Numbered from the stretch's first letter, positions 39,049-48,881 are shown. The stretch: 64,000 nucleotides of DNA from Saccharomycopsis phalli (GCA_020342235.1 CP073217.1:558001-622000); one strand, 5' to 3'. Numbers and translations: made by a program. The notes: a model not told the origin generated them from the letters alone.

Positions 39049-40896
39049 ATGCGTGTTACTGAGAAATTAAAACAGGCCCACAAGTCGCCGGATGATAACC
39101 CGACGTACTCATTTGAGTTTTTCCCGCCAAAGACATCCCAGGGTATCCAAAACTTGTACGACCGCATGGATCGCATGTACAACTTGAACCCACTGTTTGT
39201 CGATGTTACTTGGAACGCCGGAGGCAGACTCTCTGACTTATCCACTGAGATAATCAACACCTGTCAGTCCGTGTTGGGCCTCGAGACATGTCTCCATTTG
39301 ACGTGTACAAACATGAGTATCGACGTCATCGACCGAGCACTCAAACAGGCATATGACTCAGGTTGCCAAAACATTTTGGCACTTCGTGGCGACCCTCCTT
39401 TGGATGCAACTACCGAGAATGGGACCTTGGTTCATTCTGGGGAGTTCAACTATGCCAAGGACCTTATTCGGTACATCAAGTCCAAGTACAACGACCATTT
39501 CTGCATTGGTGTCGCTGCTTACCCTGAGGCACATCCTGAGGAGCACGACGTTGAAATTATGATCGATTACTTGAAGGAGAAGATCGATGCTGGGGGTGAT
39601 TTCATCATCACGCAAATGTTCTATGACGTCGATAACTTTATCGAATGGGGGAAAAAGGTTCGGGCCAAGAACATTGACGTTCCGATCTTGCCTGGTATCA
39701 TGCCCATCACCACGTATGCATCGTTCATGCGTCGGGCGAAATGGAGCGAGGTGAAAATTCCAGAGGAATTCTTGGCTGTTCTCGAGCCTCACAAGGACGA
39801 TGACCGTGAAATCAGAGACTTGGGCTGCCAATTGGTCTCTGACATGTGCAAGAAAATCATCCAGTCTGGAATCGCCAACCACCTCCATTTCTATACCATG
39901 AATTTGGAACGGGCCACGGTGTTGATTCTCGAGCAGCTTGGGTTGGTGAAAATATGCAACGAGCATGAGGATATTGGTGTTGCTGACAATGGCAACAACC
40001 CATGCAACGATTTGCTTCCATGGCGTAAAAGTCTCAATCCGCAACGGGTCTCTGAATCCGTGCGCCCAATCTTCTGGAAGAACAAGAAGTTCAACTATAT
40101 CATTCGGACACAGAACTGGGACGAGTTTCCAAACGGACGGTGGGGCGACTCGAATTCTCCTGCATTTGGTGAAATCTCGTTGTTTGATGGCTCGTTACTC
40201 CGTCATTCTTCCAAGAAATTGCTCGAGTTGTGGGGCACCCCTGAGTCCAAGGCTGATCTCTCCAAGTTGTTTATTGATTACTTGGAAGGAAGCTTGGTGA
40301 TGCTTCCTTGGAGCGACCAGTCGATTTCTGCAGAGGTCAACCCGATCAAAGATCAGTTGGTCAAATTGAATGAAAAGGGGATTTTCACAGTCAATTCCCA
40401 GCCTTCGGTAAATGGAGTGAGATCCGACCACCATGTATTTGGATGGGGTCCGAAAAACGGATATGTCTATCAAAAGCAATATCTCGAGTTTTTCTTCCCC
40501 AAGGCCCAGTTGCTGGTGTTGATCAGCAAGATCGAGGCATTTAACGAGTCGAGCTGCTCAAACGACAACATCTTGACGTTCTTTGCTGTTGATAAACTGG
40601 GCCAATTGACCAGCAACCTTGCCAATGATAGTTTTCCAAATGCTGTCACTTGGGGAATCTTTCCGAACACTGAGGTGATCCAACCAACAATTGTCGAGAA
40701 AATCTCGTTCTTGGCTTGGAAAGATGAGGCGTACCGGATCGCCGAGGAGTGGAGATCGATCTTTGATAAGGAGTCGCTGTCACTGAAATTGTTGACCGAT
40801 ATTATTGACAATTACGTCTTGATTAATATCGTCGACAATGACTTCGTCAGCAACAATCATATCTTTGGTCTCTTTTCTGATATCGAATGTATCTAA
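39049..40896 (+). CDS. MET13: Methylenetetrahydrofolate reductase
   Basis: The protein has 615 aa from ATG 39049 (S. cerevisiae Met13: 600). It reduces 5,10-methylene-THF to 5-methyl-THF for methionine synthesis in the cytosol. The N-terminal FAD-binding barrel (about 1-300) shows YSFEFFPPKTSQGIQNLYDRMDRM, VDVTWNAGG, LETCLHLTCTN, NILALRGDPP, GGDFIITQMFYDVD and PGIMPITTY. The C-terminal regulatory domain includes LPWRKSLNP.R, GWGPK.GYVYQKQYLEFF, AVTWGIFP and ILQPTIVEKISFLAWK-like blocks. It is closer to Met13 than to Met12 by these blocks. Codon CTG at 39193-39195 encodes residue 49, where the family has a conserved Leu (PLFVDVTW), supporting the standard code. Confidence 0.97.
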   Translation: MRVTEKLKQAHKSPDDNPTYSFEFFPPKTSQGIQNLYDRMDRMYNLNPLFVDVTWNAGGRLSDLSTEIINTCQSVLGLETCLHLTCTNMSIDVIDRALKQAYDSGCQNILALRGDPPLDATTENGTLVHSGEFNYAKDLIRYIKSKYNDHFCIGVAAYPEAHPEEHDVEIMIDYLKEKIDAGGDFIITQMFYDVDNFIEWGKKVRAKNIDVPILPGIMPITTYASFMRRAKWSEVKIPEEFLAVLEPHKDDDREIRDLGCQLVSDMCKKIIQSGIANHLHFYTMNLERATVLILEQLGLVKICNEHEDIGVADNGNNPCNDLLPWRKSLNPQRVSESVRPIFWKNKKFNYIIRTQNWDEFPNGRWGDSNSPAFGEISLFDGSLLRHSSKKLLELWGTPESKADLSKLFIDYLEGSLVMLPWSDQSISAEVNPIKDQLVKLNEKGIFTVNSQPSVNGVRSDHHVFGWGPKNGYVYQKQYLEFFFPKAQLLVLISKIEAFNESSCSNDNILTFFAVDKLGQLTSNLANDSFPNAVTWGIFPNTEVIQPTIVEKISFLAWKDEAYRIAEEWRSIFDKESLSLKLLTDIIDNYVLINIVDNDFVSNNHIFGLFSDIECI

Positions 40897-42757
40897 TGAG
40901 TTTATGGTTCAACGCATTTATTTATTTATTTTTTAGAGATGGTTCAACGACACAAAAAGTTTGATAGTTTTGTTTTTATAATGTTATGCATGGCATCAAC
41001 TGCCAGGACATCAACTGTCCATAATATATACCGCCAATTGGCTAGTATGATATTGTAATGTTTGATTTTGGCTTGAGAGCTGGAAATTGACAAGTATCGA
41101 CTGACTGAGGAAGCGTGCGACCGTTGTAAACTTTTGAGAGAATCGGGTTTAGTATTACCGTTGGGTTTTTCCAAAGTCATAGCTAGGCCTAATATTAAGT
41201 TTGATAAGTAAAATAGATGGAAACGTCCAGTACCAAGCACCATCAAGCTACAATCTGCTCAATGTCAGGGCCCTTCTCTGATTATCTTCCACGACGTATC
41301 CGTACTTGGAGACATTCCGAACCAGTGAACAACAGGCGAGACTCACAGGTTTGGAAGATTTCTAAAATCTTAATTTAATTTAATAATATTTATTTTTGCA
41401 TTTGGTTATATATTGTCTCTGGGAACACGGTTATTCGATGAGTATATTTTCACTCAGGAACATCCTGAGGCAGAATTTTGTTGAAGAAAACCCTTTATAA
41501 CCCCCAAACTGTTATATGGGCTGAAAAACTTCAATGAGAGTAGTGTTGTCAGTCGTTTAAAGTGGCTGGTTATTGGTTATCCGAGAAGCCTGGCCATCCC
41601 TTGGTAATGCAATTTGGGCCGCTGAATCTCGTGATGATGAACGCAAGACTCGCCGGGATCTATCATTACTCGTTTTCGAGACTTTTGTGTATCGGGATGG
41701 TCGGCAGAGCTTGAATCGGGGCACTGTGCCATGATATGCCCCTCATAAGGCATGAAGCGTTAAGGCATGAGGCGTTCTCCGATTGGCCATCTCCTACCCC
41801 TAGGAATCTTGTTTCAACTCGTTTTGGTAAACTCTACAAGTTTGCAGACTGATTTGCATTTCGGTCTTCATTGCCAAATAATTTGAACAACGCGCTATCA
41901 ATGTAGCTTTTTCCACTGTGTAATTGGGATATTAAACTGAGAATTGCCCTGAATTTGCGAGGGTCTCTATGAAAAGAAGTTTGATTTTGTCTTGGTGCCC
42001 TTTGAGCAGTGTAGAATAGATCTTTTGTGTTTACCTGTAGTGGTCAGGAAGCGAGTCACTATGAGAGGTAGCAGTTTCCCGCCACTCTTTGGTTGCCTAT
42101 TCTGAGGCCATTGAGAATCTGGATGCGGGATCATCGTAGATCCTACATCGATGATGGGAATACCACTTTCAATGTAGGTAATCGAAGTAGATGTAGTCAT
42201 GAATAGCCCCAATGTCAGTCTGAGAATTGAGTTGAATCTTACAATGACCCGACACCATTAGGCTTTGTCATGCTGTTACGTTAAATTTAAAATACTGCTG
42301 CATACACGTTTGATGGCCCAGAACCCCACAATTTTCTTCTCTGAATGTTACAGGACGTGCGATACATCAGACAGCTAAAAATAACTATCAGAAAACAATT
42401 TGCCGTACTGGGATAGACCTTGGCGCATATCAATGTGTCTTGACCATGAGTCGTCAAATGACTACATGTTACGTCAATTTTTGATTCATTTTCTAGTTGC
42501 AATACTGTCCCAATGATACTCATAATTTGAATCAATTAGTATTTTTCTTTCCTTTGTTTGAAATATAAAATATCAGTCTAGGGTGTTCTGACGCAAATCA
42601 TTAGATGCCGTGGAAACCTGAATCTGACGTTAGCTTAAAAATGGCACCGGCATGAGGCATAAATAATATCCAAGGCACAATGCCTAATATAAAATATCCA
42701 AGCCATACTATGAGGTTAATATAAATATTAATCATATCCACTCACTTTTCATTATCA
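40897..42757. other. Intergenic region with an old SINE-like copy
   Basis: No gene is seen. About 41384-41800 is an older copy of the SINE-like element (separate entry). 41801-41890 after it resembles the non-tRNA part of the family (gttttggtaaactct...gactgatttgcatttcgg). The rest shows nothing recognisable. Confidence 0.6.
41384..41800 (-). mobile_element. SINE-like element, older copy
   Basis: It is colinear with the copy at 46908-47366. Shared landmarks are tatatattgtctc, gaacacgg, cactcaggaacatcctgaggcag, gaagaaaacccttta, gggctgaaaaacttcaatg, gagaagcctggccatcc and gccgctgaatctcgtga, and the tRNA-like head at the right end. The A box on the minus strand is TGGCCAATCGG (41779-41789). The B box (GATTCAAGCTC near 41709) has decayed at about three positions. 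A degenerate aatctt match (41366, 41805) may be what remains of a target duplication. It looks older than the 46.9-kb copy. Confidence 0.72.
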
Positions 42758-43744
42758 ATGAACACTTCAGCTATTTTTCACATCCTTTTAGCCATGCTCT
42801 TTATTGAGCCTGGTCTTGCGACTCCAGTCAATGGCACCCTTTTCAATCGTGACATTTCCATTGACGAATTGCTCAAATCTGGGGGTATGACAGGTCTAAA
42901 TGCTCCCGTGGCAATGCGTTCTAGATATGCTGCAAAAACTTGTAAAATGGAACAGGTGCAAGACGTGGTTCTTGCATACAACTTTCTGCCTAAAGACCAA
43001 AAGCTCTTCATTCGTGGATTAGGAAAGAATTCATATGAGGATAGTTATTTTAATTCAAATTATTTGCCTGACCAAAACATCAGGGAGATGTTCCTGGAAC
43101 AATCATCAGCGTGGAACAATTGGTGGATGCGCACGTTCTGGGAATTTCCTAATGAAAACACTCCACTAAAGGAGACTTGGGATCATCTTGATGACTTTAC
43201 ATCATTGAGAACAGAATGCTATAGCACGAGAACCGCATGGGAGGATAATGAATTGTACCAGAAGTTGGTCAGTTTTAAGGGAAATATGACCCTGGAACAG
43301 AACCGAGATTTCTCCAAATTATTTTTCCAAGGGGACAATGATGCAATCCAAAAAAGTATCATCCAAGATTACATTGAAGCCGTCAAGCACCTCTTTGTAA
43401 TCAATGGGAGACTTCGTGACGAAGCTAAACTCCGTGAGACATTTACATTTGGCAAGATTTACAACAAGAAGGACTTTAAGAAAATTTTGAAAGTCTTCAA
43501 AAATCTACAACTTGATGGGAAAATCACCCAAACCTCGGATGGTAAGACTGTTTGTGCAATTGATAAGGCGCTGGTTTTCTACAAGCTCCAAGGTTCTAAT
43601 CCAATAATGCTGGCTCAGATTGATCCCGTAACACGACTGGTTCCAGGTGGTAAACGGCTGAGTGTTGGTATGTGTAATGCCAATTTCGTAAAGATGGATG
43701 ACATGGAATACTGCTTTCAAGACAAGTCTGGCGATTGCAAATAA
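42758..43744 (+). CDS. Secreted protein of unknown function, probably lineage-specific
   Basis: The protein has 328 aa from ATG 42758. Residues 1-21 (MNTSAIFHILLAMLFIEPGLA) form a clear signal peptide, with likely cleavage after GLA. There is no other membrane helix and no GPI-like tail, so it should be secreted. The mature chain has six Cys (about 62, 155, 269, 308, 320, 327), which could form three disulfides, and at least two N-glycosylation sequons (NGT near 25, NMT near 176). The centre is Trp-rich (AWNNWWMRTFWEF). I recognise no family. It has slightly lower GC than neighbouring housekeeping genes and is flanked on both sides by dispersed repeats, which suits an accessory gene. TATA-like ataaatatta lies about 30-40 bp upstream. 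Confidence 0.75.
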   Translation: MNTSAIFHILLAMLFIEPGLATPVNGTLFNRDISIDELLKSGGMTGLNAPVAMRSRYAAKTCKMEQVQDVVLAYNFLPKDQKLFIRGLGKNSYEDSYFNSNYLPDQNIREMFLEQSSAWNNWWMRTFWEFPNENTPLKETWDHLDDFTSLRTECYSTRTAWEDNELYQKLVSFKGNMTLEQNRDFSKLFFQGDNDAIQKSIIQDYIEAVKHLFVINGRLRDEAKLRETFTFGKIYNKKDFKKILKVFKNLQLDGKITQTSDGKTVCAIDKALVFYKLQGSNPIMLAQIDPVTRLVPGGKRLSVGMCNANFVKMDDMEYCFQDKSGDCK

Positions 43745-44194
43745 GACATGTATTTAGCCGGCCTAAAAAAGCATGGAAATAAATAGCTTGTTGAGTTTGA
43801 AAACCACAAGTCACCTATTGCGGAGAAGCAATTCTACATTGGAATGTACTCACGGGACGGCACAATAGGCACAATGTGCAGTTGTGACGTAATTTGAAAC
43901 TCATAACGATAGGCTCTTATAAGGGAATATCTATCCTATAAAGGGGTGATATTTCCGTAGTTAAAAGTATCTAAGAATATCAACTCAATCATGGCTACCG
44001 TTCCGATTATTCAATTACAAAGGAACAAAACTCATCTACAATTAACTAAATATCTGAGCATGAGTTTGTAACAACATCACATTCTCTAGACGATGAAATC
44101 GACATTGACATATTCCTTCCATTGTCTACATCTTTCTCTAACCCGGGCTTTGTGCCGCACCTATTACATGTTGAATCTTGCATGAAAAAAACTC
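43745..44194. other. MOD5 leader region with two short upstream frames
   Basis: No gene is seen. Two short upstream reading frames directly precede MOD5 (separate entry). Confidence 0.6.
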
Positions 44195-44202
44195 ATGCTT
44201 AA
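44168..44202 (+). promoter_or_regulatory. Two uORFs before MOD5, the second overlapping its start
   Basis: uORF1 is ATG at 44168 with five codons and TGA at 44183-44185, in frame with MOD5. uORF2 is ATG at 44182 with six codons and TAA at 44200-44202, in another frame, so it runs across the MOD5 ATG (44195). If the mRNA begins upstream of 44168, scanning ribosomes would meet both first, which would lower MOD5 translation. Confidence 0.45.
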
Positions 44203-45445
44203 ATACAAACCATTGGTGGTTATCATAGGAACCACAGGCGTTGGCAAATCGCAGTTTTCCATTGAGCTCGCCAAGGAAATTGGCGGCGAAATCATCAATG
44301 CGGACTCGATGCAAATGTACAAAGGATGTGATATCATCACCAACAAACACCCAATGAATGAGCGCGCAGGGATTCCCCACCATGTGATGAGCCATGTGGA
44401 CTGGCAAGAAGAATACTTCATCCACCGGTTTCAAAAAGAAGCGAGCGATGCGATCCTGAAGATTCGCGAAATGGGAAAAGTGCCCATTGTCGTTGGTGGT
44501 ACCAGTTATTACTTGCAAAGTCTTCTTTTCAAGAATCGCACAGTGGGCTCGACTACATTTGCGAATCGCAACGAAAAGCTCCAGGCATTGACCGAGGAGC
44601 AGCAGCAAATTCTAAACGACCCGGCCAAGGCATATGAGCGTCTAGTTTCTATAGACCCTACCATTGGGCAGAAGTACCATCCAAATGATACTCGCCGCAT
44701 TAAGCGGCTACTTGAAATTTACTTTCAGTCGGGAAACAAGCCAAGTGAGATTTTCACCCAGCAAGGCGCCAGTACTGAGTTGGTTGATGATACTTTGGTC
44801 TACTGGCTCTGGCTGAAACAAGGGGTGTTGAACCGGCGGTTGGATGACAGAGTGGACCTGATGATCGAGCAAGGGGCGATCAAGGAAATCCGGGAGCTCT
44901 ATGATACTTTTAAAGCACGGAATTTGTCTGATTTCCAAAATGGAATCTGGCAAGTAATTGGATTCAAGGAATTCTTCCCCTGGATCGAGGGAGCAGAGAC
45001 CCAGGCAGAGAGCATTGAGAAGATGAAGCAAAAGACCCGCAAATACTCAAAGAGTCAGATCAAGTGGATAAGAAACGTCCTTGTGAAGGAATTGCAGACT
45101 GTCACCAACAAAAGATGCGAGATGCATTTGCTTGATGCCACGGACTTGCGCCATTGGCACGAGAATGTACTGGTAAAGGGCATAGATATATACAAGAGAT
45201 TTGGCACGCGCGATTTGAACATTGGCGAAAACCTCAGTGATAAAATTGCGGTTCAGGAGCCGAGAAAACGACCAGCGGACTGGAGGCAATATACCTGTGA
45301 TATTTGCGGTACTGATGCGGATCCGCTAATCTTGATTGGCGAGGGTCAGATGAACGACCACATGGGAAGTCGACGGCATAAGAATAATGTAAAAAGGCAA
45401 CGGAACCGCGAGGATTATGAGTCATGGAAGGAGAAGCAGAAATGA
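44195..45445 (+). CDS. MOD5: tRNA dimethylallyltransferase (i6A37 synthase)
   Basis: The protein has 416 aa (S. cerevisiae Mod5: 428) from ATG 44195. It transfers the isopentenyl group of DMAPP to A37 of tRNAs that read UNN codons. The P-loop GTTGVGKS is at residues about 12-19, followed by NADSMQMYKGCDIITNKHP, VPIVVGGTSYYLQSLLF and DTRRIKRLLEIYFQSG. The C-terminus has a C2H2 finger (CDICGTDADP...DHMGSRRHKNN) as in eukaryotic members. An in-frame stop 10 bp upstream rules out a simple N-terminal mitochondrial extension. S. cerevisiae Mod5 uses two starts for dual targeting, so mitochondrial supply here must arise another way or be absent. It competes with Erg20 for DMAPP. Confidence 0.96.
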   Translation: MLKYKPLVVIIGTTGVGKSQFSIELAKEIGGEIINADSMQMYKGCDIITNKHPMNERAGIPHHVMSHVDWQEEYFIHRFQKEASDAILKIREMGKVPIVVGGTSYYLQSLLFKNRTVGSTTFANRNEKLQALTEEQQQILNDPAKAYERLVSIDPTIGQKYHPNDTRRIKRLLEIYFQSGNKPSEIFTQQGASTELVDDTLVYWLWLKQGVLNRRLDDRVDLMIEQGAIKEIRELYDTFKARNLSDFQNGIWQVIGFKEFFPWIEGAETQAESIEKMKQKTRKYSKSQIKWIRNVLVKELQTVTNKRCEMHLLDATDLRHWHENVLVKGIDIYKRFGTRDLNIGENLSDKIAVQEPRKRPADWRQYTCDICGTDADPLILIGEGQMNDHMGSRRHKNNVKRQRNREDYESWKEKQK

Positions 45446-45487
45446 CTGCTAAACGATGGCGAAGGTGAAGATGCCACGGCAAATTAA

Positions 45488-45606
45488 GAAGCACTGAAAA
45501 TTACAAAGTACTGAAAATTACGAAGCACTGAAAATTACGAAGCACTGAAAATTACGAAGCACTGAAAATTAAGAAGCACTGAAAATTAAGAAGCACTGAA
45601 AATTAA
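45488..45606. repeat. 17-bp minisatellite after MOD5
   Basis: Seven copies of gaagcactgaaaattac with c/a alternation at the last base, starting about 40 bp after the MOD5 stop. Confidence 0.93.
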
Positions 45607-45890
45607 GACAGTACGGCTATATTTAGACTTTTGCACATGAATTTTGGCTATCCTACCGACATGCGTGTTGCTAATGAGGGGAATTGGTGCTTTGTTCTGG
45701 TTCTAGACCTTTTCTGACAGTCCAAAATACAAGTATAGCAGAAACCTTAACCAACTGGGTTAATAACAACTTGAGTGTCACATCAGACAGATTGAGTTGG
45801 CTTTGAACTCGGAAAAATGCTAGATCATGAGTTACGGAGTTTTATACTCCGGAGCAGTGCTGCCGTGGTTAAAAGAAATTGAGTTGCTTT

Positions 45891-46010
45891 AAATAGAAAT
45901 GGAAGGCCAAATAGAAATGGAAGTCCAAATAGAAATGGAAGGTCAGATGGAAATGGAAGGCCAGATAGAAATGGCAGAACAAATAGAAATAGCAGGGCAA
46001 ATATAAATAT
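45891..46010. repeat. 18-bp minisatellite
   Basis: Six to seven copies of aaatagaaatggaaggcc with small variants. Confidence 0.9.
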
Positions 46011-46552
46011 TATAGAGGGTGTATTCATTACAATAAAATCCAACAACTAGGTAAGATCCATGTGATTTGCAGTCCGAATGACATGATACTTAAAAGGGAT
46101 GAGGCGAAGCCATGAAACCGCCACTGAGCAAAAATAGATGGATAACTTTAAATATGCAGACGACGTATGACGAGTAAAAATAGATATTTTTAGATGAAAC
46201 AAGTAGATGGATCCCAGAAAGTATAAATAATGACGTCAAAGGTATATTTGCAATGAAGCATGTATTACCATACAATGCGGCTGTTTATAGTACAAGAAGC
46301 AGACCCAAATTGCGGATACAAATTCCACAATTTGTAGAGAGAGGATATCACGGAAAAGATGTGATGCGGCAATGTATGACTGAGGATGAGACTAATGAAT
46401 TTCAGGAAAGGATAACGAGGGTCATGACACAATGATCATGAGAAAATGACCATGAGAAGCATGTTGAATGTCATGTGGGTAAAGTGTTGGATATTGGTCA
46501 TGTTATGCCTTGTATGAATTATAATATCTTAGATTATATGCTTGGATTATAC

Positions 46553-46745
46553 TATAATATTTATTTCTGTATTTAGCTATATACTGTCACCGAAAATACC
46601 GTGATTCGACGAATATACTTTCACTTTGTAAAAACCTGGCCACTGAATCTCATTTGGTGGAGGCATCCTGCTGCGTTCTGGTAAAACTCAATTTGGATGG
46701 ATTGTCTTGAGATTAGAAAGACTTTCTAGGGTATTGCCGATTCCA
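46553..46745 (-). mobile_element. Dispersed repeat, short copy
   Basis: The left end atatttatttctgtattt, then agctatatactgtcacc and ccgtgattcgacgaatat match the tail of the 46908-47366 element almost base for base. It then jumps to aaacctggccactgaatct and gttctggtaaaactcaat, which match the non-tRNA variant seen at 37.5 and 48.0 kb. It has an internal deletion relative to other copies. Confidence 0.6.
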
Positions 46746-46894
46746 TTTGAGAATTCAGTACATTAGGTTCGAAAGAATTCAGGTTCCTACTAGTTCTTGC
46801 ACTGAGGTCATGTATGATGGAGAAACTTTGTCTTGTCTCTATACTATGAGGGCTTAAAGGTTAATTTTCGTGCTCTTGAAAGTGTCTTGAGTGG

Positions 46895-47379
46895 TTGTCG
46901 TTTATAAGTATATTTAGTTCTGTATTTAGCTATATATTGTCTCCGGAAACACGGTGATTCGACAGATATATTTTCACTCAGGAACATCCTGAGGCAGCAT
47001 TCTATTGAAGAAAACCCTTTATAACCCTAAACGGTTATATGGGCTGAAAAACTTCAATGGGAGCAGTGTTGTTAGTGGTTTAACGTGACTGGCTATTGGT
47101 TATGCGAGAAGCCTGGCCATCCTTCGGCTAAATGCCGGCGCTATCCGGCCGCTGAATCTCGTGACGATGGGCGCACGACTCGTCGGGGTCGTTCATTGCT
47201 CGTTTGCGAGACTTCCTTGTATTGCCCTTCTGAGGCGTAGTGTGCTCTTTCTGGAGACTTTCTTGAGTATTGGGGCGGTTTGGTGGGGCTCGAACCCGGT
47301 AACTACCTCATGATGCGCCCTCCATAAGGCATGAGGTGTTTTCCATTCGGCCAAACCTCCTGCCCCTTGTCGTTTATAA
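46895..47379 (-). mobile_element. SINE-like retroelement with tRNA head and 13-bp target duplication
   Basis: The element proper is 46908-47366 (459 bp, minus strand). It is flanked by perfect 13-bp direct repeats TTGTCGTTTATAA at 46895-46907 and 47367-47379. At its 5' end is a tRNA-like head: A box TGGCCGAATGG (47343-47353) and a perfect B box GGTTCGAGCCC (47286-47296), 46 bp apart, with tRNA-Leu/Ser-like GGAGG at the start. The tRNA fold is degenerate, so it is not a functional tRNA. An about 360-bp body follows, ending in an AT-rich tail (CAGAACTAAATATAC on the minus strand). There is no coding frame. A Pol III promoter head, unrelated body and target duplication define a SINE, which would need reverse transcriptase from a LINE elsewhere. 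Confidence 0.82.
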
Positions 47380-47944
47380 AATAGCCGTTTTCTGACATTC
47401 TTGAATGCTTGCTCCGAACCAATTCGTTTAGCACCTGGAAACGGGATTGATGTAGCTGTTTTATTTGAGGAGGGGTATCTTGAGTTTTTGTTTTAATAAT
47501 CTAGAGTCTGTAGAGCTGTTGCGACTGCAAAATCTACATATTTACAAATCTACATATCTACAATTTTTTGCAATCATCTACAATCATCCACAATTTATAT
47601 ATTAACGTATTAACTAATTTCTATAATGAGTTTTCTGTAGGAATCTCCCATATGATCTTCATGGTTCTGTACCTTACTTTGTCCTATAATGGCCCTGTAG
47701 TAAAATGCGAAATTTCAGCTGTTTACTCTCTCAATATTCTTTTGGATTCTTTTCGTCCTTTCATGTCTTGTGACCCCATGACCAAAGGCAAAGAACTAAC
47801 GAGGTCCATTTACATTCTACAAGAAACCAGTCTCCATGTCAAGTATAGTCAGATTTTCAAGCAATACTTTGACCATTTTTCAAGTTTTTTGGCCATTTAC
47901 AAGGCTGATTACTTGGAGATTTGCACAGCCGTTTGAGATTAATA

Positions 47945-48290
47945 ATTTGATTTAAGCAGTTGTATTGTTGATATATGGTGCTTGTAGTAGCCTTGTGAAA
48001 AGCCTGGTTGGCGTTGATACCAAGTTTGACGCTGAATCTTCATCATATGCTGGATAAATCATGTTCCAACACGCTCTGGTAAAACTCTAGAGTTTATGTA
48101 CTGATTTTTGATTGGCAAACACTTTTTCATTGTGTTGCGTATTCCATGGGTATAGTCTAGTATTTATCAATGTGCGATAGAATTGGAACACTGGGTATGT
48201 TTGGATTATACCATGTGTGATATTGTGACTGGGATACGAGTTGGGAAATGGCTAAATTGCTCGCTATTCACAGTTTGACTATTTATACTT
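47945..48290 (-). mobile_element. Dispersed repeat, degenerate copy lacking the tail
   Basis: gtgaaaagcctggttggcg and gacgctgaatct align with gagaagcctggccatcc and gccgctgaatct of the SINE-like body. Then gctctggtaaaactctagag and tactgatttttgattggcaaac align with 37.5- and 46.6-kb copies. 48210-48285 (gggatacgagttgggaaatggct) weakly matches 7945-7985. The ends are not defined. Confidence 0.45.
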
Positions 48291-48881
48291 GAAATGAAAT
48301 GAATTGAGATTTTGATGAAAAGAGCAAAGACTTGTAGGGATTGGATTTATCATGCAATGTGATAGTTCAGTGAGTAATAAGCAGATTGGCAGAGCAGATT
48401 GATAAAAGATGAATACAATTACCAGAAGATGGGGAATTGTAAGTAGCCAAGGAGAATGTGAGGAGGTAACAAATTAATGTATCTTCTGAGAAGAAGTGAT
48501 CCCTTTAATGCACTATGGTTGGATTTATAATTGGATTTATAATTGGATTTATGGTTGAATCTATGGTTGGATACGATGCGTGGATTATCCTTTGACATAT
48601 TATACCTCGTAGTTGCCTTTTAGTTTATGTCCCTTGAACATTGTATTTATTTCCGCTTTCAAGTATATCTACCATGTGTTATCCACCATATGTTATCTAC
48701 CATATGTTATCTACCATATGTTATCCAGTTATATGTTATCTACCATATTCTATCCACCGTATTCTATCACCATATTTTATCATCATATTTTATCATCATA
48801 TTTTATCACCATATTCTCACATATCTCCCATATCTCCCATATCCCCACTACAACCATCTCCAATTCCATACATCCACCCAA

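Larger units (their letters stand above)
45446..48881. other. 3.4-kb gene-poor region rich in repeats and mobile-element copies
   Basis: It holds a 17-bp array, an 18-bp array, three dispersed-repeat copies including the best-preserved SINE-like element, and TATG/TTATC simple repeats at 48515-48570 and 48665-48830. Short frames (for example 46253-46435, 60 codons) are not convincing. No host gene is seen. Confidence 0.65.

Noticed and set aside
46253-46435. 60-codon ATG frame in the repeat-rich region
   Set aside because: Composition is plausible, but there is no homologue, signal or neighbouring evidence, and the length is within chance.
47281-47360. tRNA-Leu/Ser gene on the minus strand
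   Set aside because: The A and B boxes are good, but the T stem does not pair and the anticodon arm is irregular. It fits the head of a SINE-like element better than a functional tRNA.
47568-47936. 122-codon frame between repeat copies
   Set aside because: It has no ATG at its start, is AT-rich with Phe/Ile/Tyr-biased content, and lies between dispersed-repeat copies.
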